A program made the position numbers and the translations under genes. The notes under the pieces were generated by a model. It did not search any database. It had not been told where the DNA came from and saw nothing but the letters and a program-made list of their open reading frames with translations. This document shows, piece after piece, positions 1 to 8,533 of a stretch of DNA of 64,000 bases. The first letter of the stretch is position 1, and the number at the start of each line of letters is the position of its first letter. Source of the DNA: Gordonia malaquae NBRC 108250 (GTDB lineage: Bacteria; Actinomycetota; Actinomycetes; Mycobacteriales; Mycobacteriaceae); assembly GCF_000344135.1 (NCBI RefSeq), contig NZ_BAOP01000004.1, forward strand, positions 1 to 64,000, given 5' to 3'.

Positions 1-21
1 CCGGCCCCTACCCTTATTGTT

Positions 22-36
22 ACCTGAGAGTCAGGT
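22..36. promoter_or_regulatory. 15-base palindrome, putative operator
   Basis: A perfect inverted repeat, ACCTGA-gag-TCAGGT, lies about 65 bases before the hydrolase start at 102. Its short arms and 3-base spacer resemble operators of small dimeric regulators such as TetR-type proteins. No such regulator lies in the visible neighbourhood, but the window starts just upstream. The regulatory role is inferred from position and symmetry only. Confidence 0.4.
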
Positions 37-101
37 CACAGATCGGTCGCGAACTCCTCACGGCCGCAGCTCGACCCGGCTCGTCGGGGAGGTAATCGCA
101 C

Positions 102-2159
102 GTGAGCGTGTTGCGCCGGACGGTCCGGCAGTTTTCAGTTCTGATGGTCACCGCAGTCACCGTGGTCGCCGGGGCGGGGCTCGTTCCCGCCGTGCCTGGC
201 GCCGCCGACGCCGAACTCTACGGCGCACTCGGTGCGAAATGGACACGGACCCATGACGGGCCGTCGAAGTACAAGGGCTACAAGGTGACGCCGGACGTCC
301 CGATCCGGATGTCGGATGGCACCGTGCTTCGCGGAAACCTGATACGGCCGACGGACCGCAACGGTCGCCCGGTCAGCGAGAAGCTGCCGACCGTGGTCAA
401 CATGACCCCGTACACCAAGATGGTGTCGGCGCTGGCCTCCGAGTCGATGAACTATCCGGTGTTGGTCCCGCAACTCATCGAGCTCCTCAACTCGATCAAC
501 CTGCAGGGCACTTTCCTCTCCGGATACAACGAACTCGTCGGCGCGCTGCGCGGCGGTCTGATCAACACGTTCTCGTACGATCCGAAGCTCATCAAGAGCG
601 GCTACAACATGCTCGTCGTCGACGTGCGCGGCACCGGCTTCTCGCAGGGCACCTGGCAGGTGTTCGGAGAACGTGAACGCCGCGACACCGTCGAGGTGAT
701 CGACTGGGTGAAGCGACAGAGGTGGGACAACGGCAAGGTCGGCATGGCCGGTGTGTCGTACTCTGCGATCAACCAGCTCCAGGCCGCGTCCGACGCCCCC
801 GGCGAACTCGGCGCGATCTTCCCGATCGTTCCGGGCGCCGATCTGATCCAGGACGTCATCGCTCCCGGAGGCGGAGTCGGCATGGGATTCCTCGCACCGT
901 GGCTGGGCCTCGTCAACGGAACCAAGATGATCCCCAACGTCGCGTCCATGCTTAACGGCACATTCGACTGGAAGTGGCTCGGCGACCGTGTCAAGGACCC
1001 GCTCACCTACTTCGACGTGATGATCGAAGCCCTCACCACGAGGACGCCGAACGGTCTGCGCGGAACCACCAAGGATCTCGTCACCGCCGGCACCGCACGA
1101 CGCAGGTCCCTGCACACAGACACCTCGAAGATCACCACCCCGACATTCGCGATCGGAGGCTGGAACGATCTCTTCACCTTCAGCGAATCGCGCCTCCTCA
1201 GCGGATTGACCTCGCTGCCCGACGGACAACGCAAGCTGATCATGGACGACGGCTACCACATCACGTCCGGATCGAACTTCGGCCAGCGCGGCTACCCGCC
1301 GCGGGCCGACGTGCTCGCCCGCGCCTGGTACGACAAGTGGCTCAAGGGCATCGACAACGGTATCGATCGCTACTCCCCCGCGACGCTGTCGCAGGAGCCC
1401 AGCGGCGCGTTCGTCCAGGGTCCGACCTTCCCGCTGCCCGGTCATCAACGCCAGCGCCAGTACCTCTCGGGGCGTCCGTCCGGCACTACCGGCACTCCAG
1501 TGGCGGGTGACGGATCGTTGTCGTCGGCGGTTCCCGCGAACCGCGCCACACGACGCGTCGCGCCCGGATTGTCGACGGTGTGCAGCCGCGACGGAGCGCA
1601 GTCGGCAGCAGGCATCACTGCTCTCTTCGACTTCTGCGCACGCGACTCCCGGGTGTCCGAGATCGCCGCTCAGACGTTCACGTCGGCGCCCGCCACGGCG
1701 ACGACGACGATCAGTGGAACGCCCGTCGTCCACCTGCGGCAACGGCTCAACGCCCGCGACGGGTACTGGCACGCGACAGTCAACGTCGTCTCCCCGGACG
1801 GCCGCTCGACGACGGTCTCGATGGGGCAACTGATGGTCTCCCTACGAGGTCTCGACAAGCAGCGGACCGGCTTCGGGCCCAACGGCGACGTGATCGACGC
1901 CATCCCTACGCTGTCGCTGGACGACTACCGCCCGGTTCGGCCGGGCCAGGTGCTGACGATCGACATCCCGATGACCGCGACCCAGGCGAAACTGCGTCCG
2001 GGTGATCGTCTGCGGGTGGACATCTACGCGTTCAACTTCCCGAAGGCAGTTCCGCTCGGTCCGGGCCTGTGGTCGTCGCAGTTGCGTCCGCAGTACATCG
2101 AGATCGATCCGGCGAACCCGAGCTGGGTGAACGTCCCCGTGTCCCGCCCGCTGCGATGA
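102..2159 (+). CDS. Secreted CocE/NonD (peptidase S15-type) alpha/beta hydrolase
   Basis: This 685-residue protein belongs to the CocE/X-Pro dipeptidyl-peptidase hydrolase family, which cleaves esters or amide bonds with a Ser-Asp-His triad. Residues 1-35 form a signal peptide with a basic start, a hydrophobic core and Ala residues before the likely cleavage site, so it should act outside the membrane. The nucleophile is Ser219 in the elbow GVSYS. GGWND and DGYHIT further on supply the expected Asp and His regions. The C-terminal third is the beta-sandwich (PepX_C) typical of the family. The GTG start is chosen for the strong GGGGAGGT ribosome site 8 bases upstream and because it gives a complete signal peptide. 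The stop overlaps the cutC start by 4 bases. The natural substrate cannot be read from sequence. Confidence 0.9.
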   Translation: MSVLRRTVRQFSVLMVTAVTVVAGAGLVPAVPGAADAELYGALGAKWTRTHDGPSKYKGYKVTPDVPIRMSDGTVLRGNLIRPTDRNGRPVSEKLPTVVNMTPYTKMVSALASESMNYPVLVPQLIELLNSINLQGTFLSGYNELVGALRGGLINTFSYDPKLIKSGYNMLVVDVRGTGFSQGTWQVFGERERRDTVEVIDWVKRQRWDNGKVGMAGVSYSAINQLQAASDAPGELGAIFPIVPGADLIQDVIAPGGGVGMGFLAPWLGLVNGTKMIPNVASMLNGTFDWKWLGDRVKDPLTYFDVMIEALTTRTPNGLRGTTKDLVTAGTARRRSLHTDTSKITTPTFAIGGWNDLFTFSESRLLSGLTSLPDGQRKLIMDDGYHITSGSNFGQRGYPPRADVLARAWYDKWLKGIDNGIDRYSPATLSQEPSGAFVQGPTFPLPGHQRQRQYLSGRPSGTTGTPVAGDGSLSSAVPANRATRRVAPGLSTVCSRDGAQSAAGITALFDFCARDSRVSEIAAQTFTSAPATATTTISGTPVVHLRQRLNARDGYWHATVNVVSPDGRSTTVSMGQLMVSLRGLDKQRTGFGPNGDVIDAIPTLSLDDYRPVRPGQVLTIDIPMTATQAKLRPGDRLRVDIYAFNFPKAVPLGPGLWSSQLRPQYIEIDPANPSWVNVPVSRPLR

Positions 2160-2872
2160 CCACGCTGGAGATCGCAGTACAAGACGCCGCGGGCGCGGCA
2201 GTCGCGCTCGCGGGCGGCGCCGATCGGGTGGAGCTGTGTGCCGCTCTCGGCGCCACCGGCGGACTCACCCCGTCGCCTGCGACGATCGCGGCGACCGTGG
2301 CGACCGGAGTCGAGGTGCACGCGCTGATCCGCAACCGGCCCGGTGGATTCGTCTACTCACCGGATGAAGTCAGAGTGCTCGCCGACGACGTTCGACGCGC
2401 TGTCGACCTCGGTGCGGCAGGCGTCGTGATCGGGGCGCTGCAACCGGGCGGTGCACTCGACGCAGCGGCCACCGCGATCCTGCTCGACGCTGCAGGCGAC
2501 GCCGACGTGACGTTCCATCGCGCGATCGACACCGTGAGCGATCCCGTACGGACGCTGCACCAGCTCGCCGACATCGGCGTCCTGCGAGTGCTCACGTCCG
2601 GAGGTGCACCGAAGGCGGGTGACGGTCTGAACACACTCGCCGCGCTGATCGCCGCCGACACGGGTGTGGAAGTGATGGCGGGCGGCGGCGTCACTCCGAC
2701 GTCGATTCCGTCATTGCTCGCGGTCGGCGTGGATGCGGTCCACCTGTCGGCGAAGGCCGTCGTCGCCGATCCGGGCGCGACCGGCCCCGGCGGTGGCACT
2801 GCCAGTGGACTCGAGGTGACCGACCCTGCGGTCGTCGCGGCGGCCCGAGCCGCGACTTACACGAAGAGGTAG
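2156..2872 (+). CDS. cutC: CutC family protein (copper homeostasis family)
   Basis: The 238-residue product is a CutC-type TIM barrel. The N-terminal strand followed by GGADRVELC, the HALIRNRPGGF segment, GVVIGAL, DVTFHRAID and the late MAGGGVT stretch are all CutC landmarks. The family was linked genetically to copper tolerance, but a direct copper role is doubtful and the enzymatic activity is unknown. An in-frame reading extends further upstream, but the ATG at 2156 overlaps the hydrolase stop in an ATGA junction and begins exactly at the conserved first strand. Its 3' end overlaps the opposing gene at 2857 by 16 bases. Confidence 0.9.
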   Translation: MTTLEIAVQDAAGAAVALAGGADRVELCAALGATGGLTPSPATIAATVATGVEVHALIRNRPGGFVYSPDEVRVLADDVRRAVDLGAAGVVIGALQPGGALDAAATAILLDAAGDADVTFHRAIDTVSDPVRTLHQLADIGVLRVLTSGGAPKAGDGLNTLAALIAADTGVEVMAGGGVTPTSIPSLLAVGVDAVHLSAKAVVADPGATGPGGGTASGLEVTDPAVVAAARAATYTKR

Positions 2873-3330
2873 CCGGTTCGGAGGCCTTCCGCGGTCGCCA
2901 GACCGCGGAAGGTCTTTCCCATTCGCACGACGTAGACGTCCACGGTCTTCACGTCGTCCACCTCGAACTCGGCGAAGCAGGTGTCGCCGCCCATCACACG
3001 CAACGTGTCCAGGCGAGTCGTCGCCAGCGGTCCGCCGTGGACGTCGTCGGCGTCGTACAGTTCGACGGTGTCCCCGAAGGACACCTGCGCCGAACCCACT
3101 GCCGCACGCGTACCACAATCGATGGTCACCGCCCCAGCGGCGGTGATCGTCGAACGAGAGTCGACTCCGACCACGAGGGCGAGAACACCCAGCACGGTCA
3201 CGGTCAGCGCGACGATCACACTGCCGATCCTGATCGGCCACCGGTACCGCTGCTGCCACGTCTTCGGCGGCAACGGTGGGCCCGGTGGCAGATGGAAACG
3301 GACGTCGACCTGCTGCGTCGGGGCGGTCAT
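2857..3330 (-). CDS. Small single-pass membrane protein, unknown function
   Basis: The 157-residue protein has a proline-rich cytoplasmic N-terminus (about 1-25), one transmembrane helix at roughly 32-55, and a predicted outside domain of about 100 residues with two Cys residues (ITIDCGTR and GDTCFAEFE segments) that could form a disulfide. I do not recognise the family. The ATG is chosen because it overlaps the tesB stop in an ATGA junction; a longer in-frame reading would run back through tesB. The pair is probably cotranscribed from the tesB promoter. It converges on cutC with a 16-base overlap. Confidence 0.75.
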   Translation of the reverse strand: MTAPTQQVDVRFHLPPGPPLPPKTWQQRYRWPIRIGSVIVALTVTVLGVLALVVGVDSRSTITAAGAVTIDCGTRAAVGSAQVSFGDTVELYDADDVHGGPLATTRLDTLRVMGGDTCFAEFEVDDVKTVDVYVVRMGKTFRGLATAEGLRTGYLFV

Positions 3331-4217
3331 GAGCGCGGCGGGAAGTACTTGATCAGGGCTTCCTGCACGACGGACGCCGCGAGGGTGCCGTCGCGCATGA
3401 AATAGCGGCCCGAACCGATGCCGCGAGAGCCGGCGGCCACGGGTGACTCGGTCGCGTACAGCAGCCACTCGTCGAACCGGAACTCACGGTGGAACCAGAT
3501 CGAATGGTTGACTGTGGCCGCGAACAGCCTGTCGATTCCCCAGGACAACCCATGTGTCGTGATGATCGAGTCGAGGACCGTCGTGTCCGACGAGTACGCG
3601 AGAGCGCCCATGTGCAGCAGCGGGTCGTCGGGCATCGGACCGTCCGTCTTCATCCAGGCCCGGTTGTGATTGAGCTGTTCTCCGGTGCCCTTCATCTTCC
3701 ACGTGGGAGCGTTGGCGAACCGGACGTCGATAGGGTGGAGAGCCTTCACGAAAGCTTCGACGGTCTCCTCGTAGCCCTCGAAATGCTCACTGATCGGCGG
3801 CAGATCCTCTGGGTACGGCACCTGAGGGATCTCGACAGCGTGCTCGAGACCGGCCTTGTTGTCTTGGAAGGTGACGAGCATCGTGAAGACGACCTCACCG
3901 TCCTGCATCGCGGTGACCTGCCTGTTCGCGAAAGCTTTGCCGTCGCGGAACCTGCTGATGTGGTATTCGAGAGGCTTGGTGACGTCGCCGCCCCGAATGA
4001 AGTGGGCGTGGAGTGCGTGGACCGGAGGGGCGCCGCGAGTCAACGACCGCCCCGTGGCGACGAGGCCTTGCCCGAGCAACTGGCCGCCGAACGTGCGGGC
4101 CATCACCTGATCCGGGTGCTGTCCGATGTAGAGGTCGTCGTCGACGCGTTCCACGTCGAGCAGTTCGAGGAGGGTGACGAGGTCGTCGGACTGGACTGCT
4201 GCCGTGGCGTCGGTCAT
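3327..4217 (-). CDS. tesB: Acyl-CoA thioesterase II (TesB)
   Basis: TesB enzymes hydrolyse medium- and long-chain acyl-CoA to free fatty acid and CoA. The 296-residue product shows the double hot-dog layout. The first half carries FGGQLLGQ and HALHAHFIRGGD; the second carries the LLHMGALAYSSDTTVLDS segment with the catalytic Asp region and the HREFRFDEWLLY and GIGSGR segments near the end. Length is normal. An ATG 12 bases further upstream is possible, but 4217 is preferred because a TATGGT -10 box sits 7 bases before it and a GGTGGG stretch lies between. The gene is downstream of pyk but separated by a stem-loop, so it probably has its own promoter. Confidence 0.92.
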   Translation of the reverse strand: MTDATAAVQSDDLVTLLELLDVERVDDDLYIGQHPDQVMARTFGGQLLGQGLVATGRSLTRGAPPVHALHAHFIRGGDVTKPLEYHISRFRDGKAFANRQVTAMQDGEVVFTMLVTFQDNKAGLEHAVEIPQVPYPEDLPPISEHFEGYEETVEAFVKALHPIDVRFANAPTWKMKGTGEQLNHNRAWMKTDGPMPDDPLLHMGALAYSSDTTVLDSIITTHGLSWGIDRLFAATVNHSIWFHREFRFDEWLLYATESPVAAGSRGIGSGRYFMRDGTLAASVVQEALIKYFPPRS

Positions 4218-4224
4218 GCCACCC

Positions 4225-4230
4225 ACCATA
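4225..4230 (-). promoter_or_regulatory. -10 box of tesB, probably leaderless
   Basis: TATGGT on the minus strand lies 7 bases before the tesB ATG, matching the TAnnnT box and spacing of leaderless actinobacterial promoters. The upstream in-frame ATG falls inside this box, which argues against the longer start. Confidence 0.5.
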
Positions 4231-4236
4231 AACGAC

Positions 4237-4264
4237 GCGCACCGTCGGTCTCCCGACGGTGCGC
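4237..4264 (-). terminator. Stem-loop between pyk and tesB
   Basis: Two perfect 12-base arms (4237-4248 and 4253-4264) flank a 4-base loop directly after the pyk stop. On the minus strand the hairpin is followed by only a short T run (GTCGTTT), so it is a weak-tail intrinsic terminator of the kind common in GC-rich genomes. It would separate pyk from tesB. Confidence 0.6.
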
Positions 4265-4290
4265 GCGTGTGTCAGCGGGCCAGGCAGCGG

Positions 4291-5724
4291 TCAGTGGTCC
4301 TGCTCGCCGATGCGGTGGACGTGCACGAAGTTCGTCGAACCGATCACCGACGCCGGTGCTCCGGCCACGATCACGACGACGTCGCCGTGCTTGAGGTGAC
4401 CGTTCGTGACGAGAACGTCGTCGACCTGGTTGATCATCTCGTCCGTGTGGGACAGACGGACGACGAGGTTCGGGTCGACGCCCCAGCTCACCGACAGGTG
4501 ATTGCGGGTCGACTCGGTCGCCGTGAACGCGAACAGCGGGACGCGTGAGTGCAATCGCGCCACACGGCGTGCCGTGTCGCCCGACTCGGTGAACGCGACG
4601 ATCGCGTCGACGTTGAGGCGTTCGGCGATGTCGCGTGCCGCGTAGGTGACCACGCCGCGGCGAGTGCGCGGAACGTGCTTGAGCGGCGGGACGTCGCGAC
4701 TGCCGCCCTCGGCGGCCGAGACGATGCGGGCCATGGTCCGCACTGTGTCGTGCGGGTACTTGCCGACCGACGTCTCGCCGGACAGCATCACGGCGTCGGC
4801 TCCGTCGAGGACGGCGTTCGCGACGTCGGACGCCTCAGCGCGCGTCGGGCGCGAGTTCTCGATCATCGAGTCGAGCATCTGCGTTGCGACGATGACCGGC
4901 TTGGCGTTCTCGCGGGCCATCTGGATGGCGCGCTTCTGGACCAGCGGAACCTGCTCGAGCGGCATTTCGACGCCGAGGTCGCCGCGGGCGACCATGATGG
5001 CGTCGAAGGCGAGAACAACGGCCTCGAGGTTGTCGATGGCCTCGGGCTTCTCCAGCTTGGCGATCACCGGGACGCGGCGGCCCACGCGGTCCATCACCTC
5101 GTGAACCAGTTCCACATCGGCGGGGCTGCGCACGAACGACAGCGCGACCATGTCGACGCCGAGTTCGAGGGAGAACTCGAGGTCGGCGATGTCCTTCTCC
5201 GACATCGCGGGAACGGAGATGTTCATTCCGGGCATCGACAGGCCCTTGTTGTTGCTGACCGTTCCGCCCTCAGTGACGGTGCAGACCACGTCGTTGCCAT
5301 CGACGGTGTCGACGGTGAGCCCCACCTTGCCGTCGTCGACGAGGAGGCGATCGCCTGGGCGAGCATCGATCGCAAGGTTCTTGTACGTCGTCGACACTCG
5401 ATCGTGATTTCCGATGACGTCGTCGACGGTGATGCGGACCTGCTCGCCGTCGTTCCAGTCGACGGCACCGTTCGGGCGGCCGTTGTCTTCGAACTTGCCG
5501 AGACGGATCTTCGGACCCTGAAGGTCAGCCAGGATGCCGACTGTCTTACCGACGTTGGCGCTCGCCGCGCGCACTGCCTTGTACACGCTCTCGTGGTCGC
5601 TGTGGGCGCCATGGCTGAAGTTGAGCCGAGCGACGTTCATGCCGCACTCGACAAGAGTGGTGATGCTCTCTTCAGTATTGGTAGCAGGGCCCAGGGTACA
5701 AACGATCTTAGTTCGACGAGTCAC
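4291..5724 (-). CDS. pyk: Pyruvate kinase
   Basis: This enzyme makes pyruvate and ATP from phosphoenolpyruvate and ADP in glycolysis. The 477-residue protein is full length. RRTKIVCTLGPA opens the TIM barrel, RLNFSHG follows, VIAKLEKPEAI carries the catalytic Lys, and MVARGDLGVE contributes the metal ligands. The small B domain lies between, and the C-terminal allosteric domain ends the chain. The GTG start gives the canonical N-terminus, and a TAGCCT box sits 6 bases before it, so the mRNA is probably leaderless. Lgt ends 88 bases upstream on the same strand. Confidence 0.97.
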   Translation of the reverse strand: MTRRTKIVCTLGPATNTEESITTLVECGMNVARLNFSHGAHSDHESVYKAVRAASANVGKTVGILADLQGPKIRLGKFEDNGRPNGAVDWNDGEQVRITVDDVIGNHDRVSTTYKNLAIDARPGDRLLVDDGKVGLTVDTVDGNDVVCTVTEGGTVSNNKGLSMPGMNISVPAMSEKDIADLEFSLELGVDMVALSFVRSPADVELVHEVMDRVGRRVPVIAKLEKPEAIDNLEAVVLAFDAIMVARGDLGVEMPLEQVPLVQKRAIQMARENAKPVIVATQMLDSMIENSRPTRAEASDVANAVLDGADAVMLSGETSVGKYPHDTVRTMARIVSAAEGGSRDVPPLKHVPRTRRGVVTYAARDIAERLNVDAIVAFTESGDTARRVARLHSRVPLFAFTATESTRNHLSVSWGVDPNLVVRLSHTDEMINQVDDVLVTNGHLKHGDVVVIVAGAPASVIGSTNFVHVHRIGEQDH

Positions 5725-5730
5725 CGCTCA

Positions 5731-5736
5731 AGGCTA
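5731..5736 (-). promoter_or_regulatory. -10 box of pyk, probably leaderless
   Basis: TAGCCT on the minus strand, 6 bases before the pyk GTG, fits the TAnnnT leaderless pattern. The 88-base gap between lgt and pyk is otherwise without obvious structure. Confidence 0.5.
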
Positions 5737-5812
5737 TCGGTCGAGCACCTCGACTCCCAACCTACTTGCGAGTATCGGCGAGACGTTCACCGCCTATTCG
5801 CTTTGCACCTGT

Positions 5813-7705
5813 TCACGCGCCGTCGTTGTTCTCGTCTTTCGGTGCGGCAGGCCGGATCTCGATCGCGCCGGCGGACCATCCCGGGTTCTCTTCGACGACG
5901 GTGATCGCGTCGAGCCCGGAGTTCGACGACGACACGGTGAACGACTCGCCCGCTTCATGCGCGACGATGGTCGGCGTCCCCGATCGGGCCTCCTCGACCG
6001 TCGGCACATCGAGGTCGTCGACGTCGTCCTCGACGTCGACGATCGTCGGTTCCGCGTCCGCATCCTCGTCCTGTCCGCCAGTTGTGACCACGTGCGTGAC
6101 AGAACTGGCGGACTGAGCGTCTTCCGTCTCGGCGGCCTCGTCCGCAACAACAGTGTCGGCCGAGTCCTCGACAGAGGTCTCGGCTACCTCGTCCTCGACG
6201 ACTGCGTCGGCCGCGGTCTCGACGGAACTCTCGTCGACCTCGTCCGCAACAACAACGTCGGCCGAGCCCACGACGGAACTCTCGTCAGTCGCGTCCCCAG
6301 CGGGCTCCTCAACCACAGCGTCAGCCGACTCCTCGACCGAAGTCTCGGCAACCTCGTCCCCAACCACAGCCTCAGCTCCGGTCTCGACGGAACTCTCGTC
6401 GACCTCATCCACAGCAGGTTCCTCGACCACAGCGTCAGCCGACTCCTCGACCGAAGTCTCGGCAACCTCGTCCCCAACCACAGCCTCAGCCGCGGTCTCG
6501 ACGGAACTCTCAGCGACCTCATCCACAGCAGGTTCCTCGACCACAGCGTCAGCCGACTCCTCGACGGAGGTCTCGGCAACCTCGTCCTCGACCACAGCGT
6601 CGGCCGCGTCCTCGACAGACGACTCGGTGTCTGTGCCGTCGATCGTGTCCACTATGTGCTCACGATCCACGGCATAGTCGACTTCCTGGTCGGAAGCGTC
6701 CAGGTGCTTGTCCAGATCGACACCGTCGACGTGATCCTCGTCGTCGTACTTCTCATCGTCGTACTCGTCGTCGAGAGTCGGCGGGATGTAGCCGACCTCG
6801 CCCTCGGAGGCGAGGAGTTCGGCGCGTTCCGGACGGAACATCGACAAGCCCTCTTCGCGGCCCTTCGGTGCGATGACCACGTAAAGCGCTGCGCCGAGGA
6901 ACACGAGCGCGGCGACCAGGACGTTGACCCGGAGTCCGAGGATGTGAGTCGCCTCGTCGGTGCGCATCAGTTCGATCCAGAAGCGGCCGACGCAGTAGCC
7001 CGCAACGTACAGCGCGAACAGCCTGCCGTGACCGATCCGGAAACGGCGGTCGACGAACACGAGTGCGGCGACGATCAGCAGGTTCCACACGAGCTCGTAC
7101 AGGAAGGTCGGATGCACGACGCCGACGACATGTCCGTTCGAGACTCCGTCGATCACGGAGACGCCGGTCGCGCCGGTGTCGGGGTTGACGCGCTGGTACA
7201 GCTCAAGGCCCCACGGAACCGTCGTCGAATCGCCGTACAGCTCCTGGTTGAAGTAGTTGCCGATGCGGCCGATCGCCTGGGCAGCGAGGATTGCAGGCGC
7301 GAGCGCGTCGCCGAACGGCGGCAGTTTGATGCCCTTCCATCGGCAGCCGACCCATGCACCGACACCACCGAGCGCAACCGCGCCCCAGATGCCGAGTCCG
7401 CCGTCCCAGACCTGAAAAACGGCTGCGAGGCCCTTGCCGTCGTCACCGAAGTATCGCCACCAGTCCGTGATGACGTGATACAGGCGACCGCCGACGAGGC
7501 CGAACGGAACCGAGATGAGCGCCACGTCGAGGACGTCGCCCGGTTGGCCGCCGCGCGCCTGCCAGCGTCGGTCGCCCCACCAGACCGCGACGATGATGCC
7601 GACGATGATGAACAACGCGTACGCACGAAGCGGCAGCGGACCCAGATGCCACACGCCCTGCGGCGGGCTCGGGATATAGGCGAGGACGACGTCTCCTGCA
7701 GTCAC
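5813..7705 (-). CDS. lgt: Prolipoprotein diacylglyceryl transferase with long acidic repeat tail
   Basis: Lgt transfers diacylglycerol from phosphatidylglycerol to the lipobox Cys of prelipoproteins at the membrane, the step before LspA (also in this window). Residues 1-280 form the multi-helix enzyme: YIPSPPQGVWHLGPLPLRAYA near the N-terminus, the Lgt signature GRIGNYFNQELYG at about 146-158, and the HPTFLYE motif near 198-204. Residues from about 290 to 630 are an acidic, presumably disordered tail rich in Glu, Asp, Ala, Val and Ser, built partly from 38-residue repeats. Mycobacterial Lgt also has an extension, but this one roughly doubles the protein. A GTG at 7714 is possible; 7705 is preferred because AGGGTGG lies 5 bases before it. 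trpA ends just upstream, so lgt is probably in the trp unit. Confidence 0.93.
   Translation of the reverse strand: MTAGDVVLAYIPSPPQGVWHLGPLPLRAYALFIIVGIIVAVWWGDRRWQARGGQPGDVLDVALISVPFGLVGGRLYHVITDWWRYFGDDGKGLAAVFQVWDGGLGIWGAVALGGVGAWVGCRWKGIKLPPFGDALAPAILAAQAIGRIGNYFNQELYGDSTTVPWGLELYQRVNPDTGATGVSVIDGVSNGHVVGVVHPTFLYELVWNLLIVAALVFVDRRFRIGHGRLFALYVAGYCVGRFWIELMRTDEATHILGLRVNVLVAALVFLGAALYVVIAPKGREEGLSMFRPERAELLASEGEVGYIPPTLDDEYDDEKYDDEDHVDGVDLDKHLDASDQEVDYAVDREHIVDTIDGTDTESSVEDAADAVVEDEVAETSVEESADAVVEEPAVDEVAESSVETAAEAVVGDEVAETSVEESADAVVEEPAVDEVDESSVETGAEAVVGDEVAETSVEESADAVVEEPAGDATDESSVVGSADVVVADEVDESSVETAADAVVEDEVAETSVEDSADTVVADEAAETEDAQSASSVTHVVTTGGQDEDADAEPTIVDVEDDVDDLDVPTVEEARSGTPTIVAHEAGESFTVSSSNSGLDAITVVEENPGWSAGAIEIRPAAPKDENNDGA
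6130..6620 (-). repeat. Intragenic tandem repeat (114-base unit) in the lgt tail
   Basis: The region encoding the acidic Lgt tail repeats with a 114-base (38-codon) period. The same landmark, ccacagcg, recurs at 6313, 6427 and 6541, and the two central copies are nearly identical over their length. Outer copies are more diverged and shorter half-units are visible. All copies keep frame. Encoded units read as variants of DEVAETSVEESADAVVEEP, so selection appears to keep acidity rather than exact sequence. Confidence 0.85.
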
Positions 7706-7729
7706 AGGTGCCACCCTAGTGCACGCCTG

Positions 7730-8533
7730 TCAGGCGCGAGCCCGGCGCACTCCCTGTGCCAACTCGTCGACCAGCGATGCGACGGCCTTCTGGCTGTCCG
7801 CTGCAGCGCTCACGATCGCCGATCCGACGATCACACCGTCGGCGTATGCACCGATCTCAGCGGCCTGATCACCACTGCGGACTCCGAGACCGACGCCGAT
7901 CGGGATGTCCGAGACCTCCCGGACACGACGGCACAATTCCGGCGCAGCACTCGACACGGTCGATCGTGCGCCGGTGACACCCATGGTCGACGCGGCGTAC
8001 ACGAAGCCACGGCACTCGTCGACGGTCATCGCCAGCCGCTCCGGCGTGGACGACGGCGCGACGAGGTAGATGCGGTCCAGCCCGTGCGCATCGGAGGCGG
8101 CATGCCATTGCGCGCCTTCCTCCGGGATCAGGTTCGGAGTGATGATTCCGAGCCCTCCCGCAGAGGCGAGGTCCCGCGCGAACGCGTCCACGCCGTACTT
8201 GAGGATCAGATTCCAGTAGCTCATCACGACCGGTTTCGCGCCGGCCGCAGCCACGACCTCGGCGGCGGCGAACACGTCCCGGACTCGCGTGCCCTGTGCG
8301 AGCGCCGAGATGGCCGCTTTCGCCACAGTCGGACCGTCCATCACCGGATCGGAGTACGGAATCCCGAGTTCGACGATGTCGCAGCCCGCGGACACCATGG
8401 TGCGCAACGTCTCAAGCGAGCCGACAGGGTCGGGGTAGCCGACCGGCAGGTAGCCGATCAGAGCCGCGCGGTTCTCGTCGCGGCAGGCGGCGAACGTGTC
8501 GCCGAGGCGGGATGCGGGTGCGATGACGCTCAC
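7730..8533 (-). CDS. trpA: Tryptophan synthase alpha chain
   Basis: TrpA splits indole-3-glycerol phosphate to indole and glyceraldehyde 3-phosphate and channels indole to TrpB. The 267-residue TIM barrel has the catalytic pair Glu55 and Asp66 in [14 protein letters not shown], matching E. coli Glu49 and Asp60. The C-terminal phosphate-binding loops GVGLGVRS and [10 protein letters not shown] are present. The GTG start overlaps the trpB stop in a GTGA junction; an in-frame reading back to 8614 lies wholly inside trpB. Translation is presumably coupled to trpB. Confidence 0.96.
   Translation of the reverse strand: MSVIAPASRLGDTFAACRDENRAALIGYLPVGYPDPVGSLETLRTMVSAGCDIVELGIPYSDPVMDGPTVAKAAISALAQGTRVRDVFAAAEVVAAAGAKPVVMSYWNLILKYGVDAFARDLASAGGLGIITPNLIPEEGAQWHAASDAHGLDRIYLVAPSSTPERLAMTVDECRGFVYAASTMGVTGARSTVSSAAPELCRRVREVSDIPIGVGLGVRSGDQAAEIGAYADGVIVGSAIVSAAADSQKAVASLVDELAQGVRRARA

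Noticed and set aside
135-1829. Minus-strand frame opposite the secreted hydrolase
   Set aside because: Shadow of the hydrolase gene, with biased composition and no ribosome site.
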